From: JALZAQ01 sp038253885
GTDB taxonomy: Bacteria; Gemmatimonadota; Gemmatimonadetes; Gemmatimonadales; Gemmatimonadaceae
Direction: 5' to 3'
Length of the DNA: 27,857 nucleotides
Assembly: GCA_038253885.1 (NCBI GenBank)
Contig: JBBSGP010000039.1
Span: 1 to 27,857 of the forward strand
The notes beneath the pieces were generated by a model. That model did no database searches. It saw nothing but the letters and a program-made list of their open reading frames with translations, and was not told where the DNA came from. Positions within the stretch are counted from its first letter, which is position 1. Every line of letters begins with the position of its first letter. The position numbers and the translations under genes were made by a program. Shown one piece after another: positions 22,374 to 27,857 of this stretch.

Positions 22374-24368
22374 ATGACGCCCGGAATGTCGCTGGTGCGT
22401 GCGTTGGCCGCCGTCGTCGCTGTCGCCTTCCCTGGTGCGGTGCACGCACAGGCGATGCGATTGGTGGGCCACAGCGATCTGGGGGGCGCCGGATTGAACG
22501 GCGACCTCACCATTGTCGGCACGACCGCCGTCGTTGCCGCCGGAGTGATGCCGGCCGCGGGCGTGCACGCGCATCTCTACAATCCCTATCCCTGTCCGGC
22601 GGTCGCGATCAAGCTCGTGGACCTGTCGCGGCCACGGCGGCCGGTGGTGGTGGGACGCATTCCCGTGCCCGCCGGGGTCGCGGCGCACGGAGTGAGCGCC
22701 GCACGCGTGACGTCGCCCGCCTTCTCGGGTGATCTGTTGGCGGTCGCGCTCACGATGTGCGGAGCCCTGGGGAACACGATCGACCGCGGGGTCGCCTACT
22801 ACGACATCACGCGCCCGGCGTCTCCGGTGCTGCTCGGCCGTTACCGGGCCGACGCCGATATCGTGCGTGCCGACAGCATCCCGGACTGTGGGGCTCCGCC
22901 GCGACTCGGTCCTCAGCGGTGCGCGAGCTCGCAGCATTCGGTGTCCCTCATCCAGCGCCCCGATGGACGGGTACTCTCTCTCTCGATCGAGCCGGGAGCG
23001 TCGGCGAGCAAGTACCCGTCGGGCGACCTGCGCGTCGTCGACGTCACGGATTCGCGGCATCCCGTCCAGATCGGCGCGTTCCCACCATCCGGTACACCGA
23101 TCTTCTCGAACAACGGGTGCCGCCCCTTTAGCGCCGGGCATGGCGCCGGTTTCTCGCACGCGGGTCGGCGCGGCCTCCTTGCGTTCTACGATGGCGGACT
23201 GTTCGTGCTCGATCTCGACCGGGTGGGCGGTCCCGGCGAGATCGGCCATTTCTCGTATCCGAAAGAGCGGACATTCGAGGGAAGTGCCGCGTACGTTGCG
23301 GCCGCGCATGTGAATGGACGGGACCTCGCTCTCATCTCGGAAGCCGACTTTATCGCGCCGACGACGACGCTCGAGGTCGACGCTCCGGGACCCCTATCCG
23401 GTGCTCGGTTCGCGTGCGAGGCCATATTCACGCTCTACGATCAGGCGCGGAGGGCGCAGCTGTATCGGCAACCCGGCCATCAGGTGAGCGCCGAGCTCGC
23501 CTATGTCGGTCGCGGATGTCCGGTGAGCCATGGGCCGGACATGCACGCAGAGATGGCGACCACGGAGGCGGACCCGTACCTCTCCGTCGTCAGCGGTCGC
23601 ATCGCGCTGATCGATCGCAGTCGGCAACCGATCCAGGCGGGCATCGCCGAGGGATCGGGCTGCTCTGTGGTCGAACGGGTGCGGCTCGCGCAGGCCGCGG
23701 GCGCGCGCGCGGTCGTGATGCTGCAGACGAGCACGACCGCGCCGCAGGCCTTCTCTCCGGACGGTGATCCGGCCGGGATCACGATTCCCGTGATCATGAT
23801 CGACAAGGGAGATGCGGACACGCTGCGGACGGCGCTCTGTCCCTCACTCGCCGGAGGGCACTGCGCGCCGGCTCCGCCGATCACCGCGACGATGCGCGAT
23901 GACCCCGGTGAATGGGGTACTCTGCGCGTGGTGGACGTGACCGATCCGGCCGCCGCGCGCGAGATCGGCGTCTATCGCACGCCGAATTCGAGCATCTTCC
24001 CACCGAAGGATCTGGGCGTATCATCCCCGCAGCGGGCCGCCGTTCACGGTCAGTTCGCGGTCGTCCCGTGGAATTCCGACGGCGCGCGCGTGCTCGATCT
24101 GACACCCGGTGTTCCGCGGGAGATCGCGGCGTTCGTTCCGCCAGACGTTGCCGACCCGTCCGGAGTTCTCCCTCGAAAGGCTTACGTCGTGAGCGTGGCG
24201 CTCCTGTCGATTCCCACCGGAAGGGCTCGATCGCAGGCGCGTGAGTATGTCGTCATCAGCGACGTCAACTCCGGGATCTACGTCCTCGACGCGCCGTGGC
24301 CGAGAGTCGGCGCGAGCGTGGGCTACGCCCGAGGAAAACGGCCCGCAGCGGTCGCGGGCATCCAGTGA
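22374..24368 (+). CDS. secreted LVIVD-repeat protein with PA-like domain
   Basis: This 664-residue protein has a signal peptide (about residues 1-26, ending VHAQA). Start ATG 22374 is used; Met5 is possible. Multiple LVIVD-type beta-propeller repeats are visible (IKLVDLSRPRRPVVVGRI, VAYYDITRPASPVLLGRY, LRVVDVTDSRHPVQIG, LRVVDVTDPAAAREIG, YVVISDVNSGIYVLD). Residues about 405-490 resemble a protease-associated (PA) domain: RIALIDRSR, GCSVVERVRLAQAAGARAVVML, then ITIPVIMIDKGDADTL. No protease domain is present. It is probably an extracytoplasmic binding or surface protein. It is separated from the hydrogenase operon by 180 nt, and a functional link is not indicated. Confidence 0.8.
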   Translation: MTPGMSLVRALAAVVAVAFPGAVHAQAMRLVGHSDLGGAGLNGDLTIVGTTAVVAAGVMPAAGVHAHLYNPYPCPAVAIKLVDLSRPRRPVVVGRIPVPAGVAAHGVSAARVTSPAFSGDLLAVALTMCGALGNTIDRGVAYYDITRPASPVLLGRYRADADIVRADSIPDCGAPPRLGPQRCASSQHSVSLIQRPDGRVLSLSIEPGASASKYPSGDLRVVDVTDSRHPVQIGAFPPSGTPIFSNNGCRPFSAGHGAGFSHAGRRGLLAFYDGGLFVLDLDRVGGPGEIGHFSYPKERTFEGSAAYVAAAHVNGRDLALISEADFIAPTTTLEVDAPGPLSGARFACEAIFTLYDQARRAQLYRQPGHQVSAELAYVGRGCPVSHGPDMHAEMATTEADPYLSVVSGRIALIDRSRQPIQAGIAEGSGCSVVERVRLAQAAGARAVVMLQTSTTAPQAFSPDGDPAGITIPVIMIDKGDADTLRTALCPSLAGGHCAPAPPITATMRDDPGEWGTLRVVDVTDPAAAREIGVYRTPNSSIFPPKDLGVSSPQRAAVHGQFAVVPWNSDGARVLDLTPGVPREIAAFVPPDVADPSGVLPRKAYVVSVALLSIPTGRARSQAREYVVISDVNSGIYVLDAPWPRVGASVGYARGKRPAAVAGIQ

Positions 24369-24424
24369 TCACGAGTCGCGCCCACTTCGGGGCTGTCCCA
24401 TCCAACCATTCGCACCCTACTCCG

Positions 24425-25123
24425 ATGCGCTCTGCTCAGCTGCTCGTTCCCCTGATGCTCATCCTCGCTGGCGGAGCGAGCGCCCACGCACAGACCGGGC
24501 TCCGTGCCTCGCCCAGCGGACGCGGGACGAGCGAGGTCACGCTCTCCTATCCGCGCCCCCCGGCGCCGGCGGGCGCACCGACACCCGGCGCACCCTCAGC
24601 CGGGGCTCCCGCAACCGGAGTACCTGCCACCGCGGTACCCGCAACCGCGGTACCCGCAACCGCGACACCCGCGGGGTCGCCGCCCGCGGCGGCGCCGAAG
24701 CCGCTGATCATCCGGCTCGACTATGGCCAGCCGCACCTTCGTGGGCGTACGCTCCACACCGACAGCCTCGTGCCGTACGACAAGCCCTGGCGCGCGGGTG
24801 CGAACGGGCCGACCACGTTGACCACGGACGTGGATCTCGTGCTCGGCGGGACGCCGCTGCCGAAGGGGACGTATATCCTGCTCCTGCTGCCGGGCCGCGC
24901 GGGGTGGAAGCTCATCGTCCAGAAGAGTGCGGGCCAGGGCGGGATGACCTACGAGGCCGCCAACGACGTCGCGCGGATCGATCTCCGCCGGGGCGAGCTC
25001 TCGTCGCCGATCGAGAGCCTCACGATGTGGCTCATCCCGTCACTGGATCCGGGCACGCCTCACGGTGAGCTGCGGATCGCATGGGGTGGCGAGGAGCTGG
25101 CGACGACCTGGTCGCTGCGGTGA
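24425..25123 (+). CDS. secreted DUF2911 protein with Pro/Ala repeat linker
   Basis: The start is ATG 24425, which gives a clear signal peptide (about residues 1-23, ending AHAQ); the longer upstream frame has no such signal. The 232-residue protein has a Pro/Ala/Thr low-complexity linker (about residues 40-92). A DUF2911 domain follows: RLDYGQPHLRGRTL, LVPYDKPWRAGANGPTTLTTD, LPKGTYILLLLP, GELRIAWGGEELATTW. DUF2911 proteins are of unknown function and common in Bacteroidota and Gemmatimonadota. The linker is encoded by a 15-bp tandem repeat. Confidence 0.88.
   Translation: MRSAQLLVPLMLILAGGASAHAQTGLRASPSGRGTSEVTLSYPRPPAPAGAPTPGAPSAGAPATGVPATAVPATAVPATATPAGSPPAAAPKPLIIRLDYGQPHLRGRTLHTDSLVPYDKPWRAGANGPTTLTTDVDLVLGGTPLPKGTYILLLLPGRAGWKLIVQKSAGQGGMTYEAANDVARIDLRRGELSSPIESLTMWLIPSLDPGTPHGELRIAWGGEELATTWSLR
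24605..24664 (+). repeat. 15-bp tandem repeat, four units, in DUF2911 linker
   Basis: Units of GTACCCGCAACCGCG or close variants start at 24605, 24620, 24635 and 24650; the last two are identical. They encode PATAV-like pentapeptides. The length may vary between strains by replication slippage. Confidence 0.85.
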
Positions 25124-25551
25124 GGGCGAGGCCCGGCGATCCCCGTCGGTCGAGCGGACGTGTGCCGACGTCGCCGATGGCGTCCATGGCGCACGCCGCC
25201 GTCAGGCACGGCGCGCTGGCTCACGCTCCGCATCGAGCGCGGCACGCCCCCAGAAGGGCGCGCCGATGGCGGGCACGATCAGGCATACGTTGAAGAACCC
25301 TCCTCATCGATGGCGTCGGGCCGGTGGTGTCCAACGATGCCTATGCGCCAGCGGGTGTGTGGGAGACCTTTCGCACCGACAGTTATCACTCGCCGCGCCT
25401 GCCCCGCAGATGAGCGCGGTTGCACACTTGACGCCGTCACACCGAGCGGCCAACGTCGTGCGACGGCGGGCTCTCGCGTTAGCGTCATGGGCCGCATGCA
25501 CGCACTCGATCCCCGGTATCCCCGCCTTCATCTCATGAGGAGGAGCCCCGA
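25124..25551. other. 428-nt region without intact gene
   Basis: The only recognisable content is the glycosidase remnant at 25300-25413 with its 3' flank, and the AGGAGG ribosome-binding site (about 25538-25543) of the symporter gene. Nothing is recognised in 25124-25299. Confidence 0.6.
25300..25413 (+). pseudogene. remnant of a second copy of the 1061-3454 glycosidase gene
   Basis: Translated from 25300, 33 codons (LLIDGVGPVVSNDAY to VWETF-DSYHSPR) align without gaps to residues 672-704 of the gene at 1061, with 24 of 33 identical. The frame then joins directly to LPRR-stop, which are that protein's last four residues (794-797), so about 89 codons are deleted. Similarity continues past the stop (25419-25436 against 3459-3476). 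An in-frame TGA lies just upstream at 25291-25293, and no start or body of the gene remains. Confidence 0.85.
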
Positions 25552-27312
25552 GTGAACCTGGTCCCGATCACTCATCTGACGTGGATCGACTATCTCGTGA
25601 TGGCGCTCTACTTCGCGATCGTGCTCGGCGTCGGCTGGGCGCTGCGGCGCACCACCCGGACGAGCACGGACTTCTTTCAGGCCGGCCGCTCGCTGCCGGC
25701 GTGGGTCACGGGCCTCGCCTTCCTGTCCGCCAACCTCGGCGCGCAGGAAGTGATCGGAATGGGTGCATCGGGCGCGAAATACGGCATCGCGACCAGCCAT
25801 TTCTATTGGATCGGGGCCATCCCGGCGATGGTGTTCGTGGCGCTGTTCATGATGCCGTTCTACTACGGCTCGCGAGCGCGCTCTGTCCCCGAGTACCTCA
25901 AGCTCCGCTTCGACGAGAAAACGCGAACGCTCAACGCCGCCTCCTTCGCGGTGATGACCGTCTTCTCGTCGGGCATCTCCATGTACGCGATGGGCAAGCT
26001 CTTCAATCTGCTGCTCGGATGGAGCTTCGACGTGAGCGTGCTCGTCTCCGCGGTCATCGTGCTCGCGTATGTGTTCGCCGGCGGCCTCACAAGTGCGATC
26101 TACAACGAGGTGTTGCAGTTCTTCATGATCGTGTTCGGTTTCGCGCCGCTCGTCTGGCTCGGCATGCGGTCGGTGGGTGGATGGGGTGGGCTCACCGCCC
26201 GGCTCTCCGAAGCCGCAGCCACGCACGGCCTCGCTGCGGGGTCCTACACGCACGCCTGGCAGGGAATGGGCAGTGCGGCGACGAACCCCGTGGGGGTCGA
26301 GTGGTTCGGCCTCGTCATGGGGCTGGGGTTCGTGCTCTCGTTCGGCTATTGGTGCACGGACTTCCTCGTCGTGCAGCGCGCGATGGCGGCGGACTCGATG
26401 CTCGACGCTCGGCGCACCCCGCTCATCGCTGCCGTGCCCAAGATGCTGTTCCCTTTCCTCGTGATCCTTCCGGGCATGATCGCGCTCGCGCTCACGAGCT
26501 CGGGCGCCGCCGCGGGCCAGGGCATCATTCCGGCGAAGCTGACCTCGGCCGGCCAGCCGCTCATCGATGCAGCGGGGCGGGCCGTGCTCGACTACGACCT
26601 CGCCACGCCCATGTTGCTTACCCACCTCTTTCCGCAAGGGATGCTCGGGCTGGGACTCACGGCGCTGCTCGCGTCGTTCATGTCGGGCATGGCGGGGAAC
26701 GTGACTGCGTTCAACACCGTGTGGACATATGATCTGTACCAGAGCCACATCCGGAAGGGTGCCTCGGACGCGCACTACCTGTGGATGGGACGCGCCGCCA
26801 CCGTGGGGGGCATCCTGCTCTCGATCGGTGCCGCGTACGTGGCCGGCTCGTTCAACAACATCATGGAGTTGTTGCAGCTCGTGTTCGCGTTCGTGAACGC
26901 GCCTCTGTTCGCCACGTTCGCGCTCGGGATGTTCTGGCGACGTGCCACCGGCCATGGCGCTTTCGCTGGCCTCATCTCCGGCATTCTCGGCGCGATGCTC
27001 CACCACGGCCTCACGCTCCCCGCAGGCGGAGTGCCGGGGGTGAAGGGCGGATTTCTCGGTATTCTGCACACCTACCCCAGCGAGCTCGCGCAGACGTTCT
27101 GGACGGCCATCGTGGCGTTTTTCACGTGCGCGACCGTGTCCGTCGTCATCAGCCTCCTGACGCAGGCGCGACCCGAGGAGGAGCTGCGCGGTCTCGTCTA
27201 CGCGCTCACCGATCGGCCTGGCGATGGTGCGCTACCCTGGATCAAGCGGCCGGTGACATTCGCCGTCGCCGTCCTGGCGCTCACGCTCGTGCTCAACCTC
27301 ATCTTTCGATAG
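25552..27312 (+). CDS. sodium:solute symporter (SSS family), probably sugar
   Basis: This 586-residue protein starts at GTG 25552, 8 nt after an AGGAGG site. It has about 13-14 transmembrane helices. SSS signature regions include the first-helix IDYLVMALYFAIVLGVGW, FFQAGRSLPAW, FLSANLGAQEVIGMGASGAKYGI and SVPEYLKLRF. GGLTSAIYNEVLQFFMIVFG, YWCTDFLVVQRAMAA and the late LTALLASFMSGMAGNVTAFNT follow. The last two and the SANLGAQE motif resemble SGLT-like sugar symporters. A small membrane protein and a GH130-type gene follow, so uptake of mannosides or other oligosaccharide products is likely, but the substrate is not proven. Confidence 0.9.
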   Translation: MNLVPITHLTWIDYLVMALYFAIVLGVGWALRRTTRTSTDFFQAGRSLPAWVTGLAFLSANLGAQEVIGMGASGAKYGIATSHFYWIGAIPAMVFVALFMMPFYYGSRARSVPEYLKLRFDEKTRTLNAASFAVMTVFSSGISMYAMGKLFNLLLGWSFDVSVLVSAVIVLAYVFAGGLTSAIYNEVLQFFMIVFGFAPLVWLGMRSVGGWGGLTARLSEAAATHGLAAGSYTHAWQGMGSAATNPVGVEWFGLVMGLGFVLSFGYWCTDFLVVQRAMAADSMLDARRTPLIAAVPKMLFPFLVILPGMIALALTSSGAAAGQGIIPAKLTSAGQPLIDAAGRAVLDYDLATPMLLTHLFPQGMLGLGLTALLASFMSGMAGNVTAFNTVWTYDLYQSHIRKGASDAHYLWMGRAATVGGILLSIGAAYVAGSFNNIMELLQLVFAFVNAPLFATFALGMFWRRATGHGAFAGLISGILGAMLHHGLTLPAGGVPGVKGGFLGILHTYPSELAQTFWTAIVAFFTCATVSVVISLLTQARPEEELRGLVYALTDRPGDGALPWIKRPVTFAVAVLALTLVLNLIFR

Positions 27313-27325
27313 AACGGAGACGACA

Positions 27326-27619
27326 ATGAGCGGAGCGGTGGGGCTCGATCTTCGCATCCCGATCGGTGGACTATTCGCCGCGCTCGGCATCGTGCTCAGC
27401 AGCTATGGATTCGCGACGATCGGCTCCGCCGATCTCTATGCGCGCTCCGCTGGGCTGAATATCAACCTATGGTGGGGTGCCGTACTGTTTGTGATCGGCG
27501 TCCTCTTCCTGCTCGCGGCCCGGAGAGGGGCGCACCGCACTGCTGTGCGTCCGGCTACCGAGACACCCGAAGGCCGCGCAACCCAGGCGATGGAGCACCG
27601 CGGCGGTCTCGAGCGCTAG
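27326..27619 (+). CDS. small two-helix membrane protein
   Basis: This 97-residue protein starts 13 nt after the symporter stop. Two hydrophobic helices (about residues 11-30 and 48-65) are followed by a hydrophilic, probably cytoplasmic tail. ACGGAG precedes the ATG. Small membrane proteins of this kind often follow SSS sugar symporters in carbohydrate loci. I do not recognise a named family. Confidence 0.7.
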   Translation: MSGAVGLDLRIPIGGLFAALGIVLSSYGFATIGSADLYARSAGLNINLWWGAVLFVIGVLFLLAARRGAHRTAVRPATETPEGRATQAMEHRGGLER

Positions 27620-27675
27620 GCCCACGCACGGATCGCACGTCCGCGACAGCGGCACCTCCTGCGCGAGAGAGCCTG

Positions 27676-27857
27676 ATGCCTCGACGGGCGCCGGAGAATC
27701 CCATCCTGACTCCGGACATGGTTCAGCCATCGCGGCCGGAGCTCGCGGTGGTGGGTGTCTTCAACCCGGCAGTCATCCGTCATGGAGGAGAGGTGATCCT
27801 CCTGCTCCGCGTCGCCGAGGCTCCGCGAGACGTGGCAGAGGGGGAGGTCGCCGCGCC
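27676..27857 (+). CDS. GH130-type glycoside phosphorylase/hydrolase, cut by window edge
   Basis: The open frame from ATG 27676 runs to the end of the window without a stop (60 complete codons). The sequence NPILTPDMVQPSRPE-LAVVGVFNPAVIRHGGEVILLLRVAE matches the N-terminus of GH130 (DUF377) enzymes, which phosphorolyse or hydrolyse beta-mannosides. Catalytic residues lie beyond the window. Together with the symporter it suggests mannoside utilisation. Confidence 0.8.
   Translation, partial: MPRRAPENPILTPDMVQPSRPELAVVGVFNPAVIRHGGEVILLLRVAEAPRDVAEGEVAA

Noticed and set aside
24605..24664. CRISPR-like repeat array
   Set aside because: Directly adjacent 15-bp in-frame units with no spacers, inside a coding region; it is a protein linker repeat.

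Overview
High-GC bacterial DNA with dense operons, many 1-4 nt start/stop overlaps and frequent GTG starts. No rRNA, tRNA or other taxonomic marker is present. The gene content (actinobacterial-type/high-affinity [NiFe]-hydrogenase, LVIVD-repeat and DUF2911 secreted proteins, sugar-locus genes) suits an aerobic soil bacterium. Gemmatimonadota is my best guess, from general gene content only.

Layout. (1) 1-3454: carbohydrate genes, namely the 3' part of a GH43-like glycosidase, a 62-aa membrane protein and a secreted alpha/alpha-barrel glycosidase-like protein. (2) 3643-9916, minus strand: hydrogenase cofactor operon hypC-hypD-hypE-(double SIS protein)-hypF, where HypF carries an N-terminal glutaredoxin-like domain. 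A good sigma70-type promoter lies about 270 nt upstream of hypC. (3) 10260-10658: a Cys-rich HxlR-like winged-helix regulator, divergent from the hyp operon. (4) 10801-22193, plus strand: a very compact structural/nickel operon. Its order is hydrogenase small subunit, five small single-pass membrane proteins, large subunit, degenerate maturation-protease paralogue, NifU-like/Rieske-like protein, genuine maturation protease, winged-helix protein with a Cys/His tail, CooC-like ATPase, and nickel/peptide-type ABC transporter binding protein plus two permeases. (5) 22374-25123: two secreted proteins (LVIVD repeats plus PA domain; DUF2911). (6) 25300-27857: a remnant of a second copy of the left-hand glycosidase gene, an SSS-family symporter, a small membrane protein and the start of a GH130-type gene.

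Main discovery candidate. The CooC-like ATPase (17988-18758) is interrupted by one in-frame TGA at codon 112, exactly where CooC proteins have the first Cys of their nickel/zinc-binding CxC motif (here U-L-C). The reading frame continues with intact family sequence. A perfect 6-bp hairpin with a G-first loop begins 15 nt after the TGA, as expected of a bacterial SECIS element. I read this as a selenocysteine-containing nickel-chaperone ATPase encoded with a [NiFe]-hydrogenase, although a nonsense mutation cannot be excluded from one sequence.

How the genes work together (inference). HypC/D/E/F build the Fe(CN)2CO group. HypA and HypB are not in the window, and nickel may instead be handled by the transporter, the CooC-like ATPase and the His/Cys-tailed protein. 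The genuine protease trims the large subunit. The five membrane proteins and the Rieske-like protein may link a cytoplasmic hydrogenase lacking a Tat signal to the membrane quinone pool. The whole hydrogenase island sits inside a carbohydrate locus and is flanked by two related glycosidase sequences.
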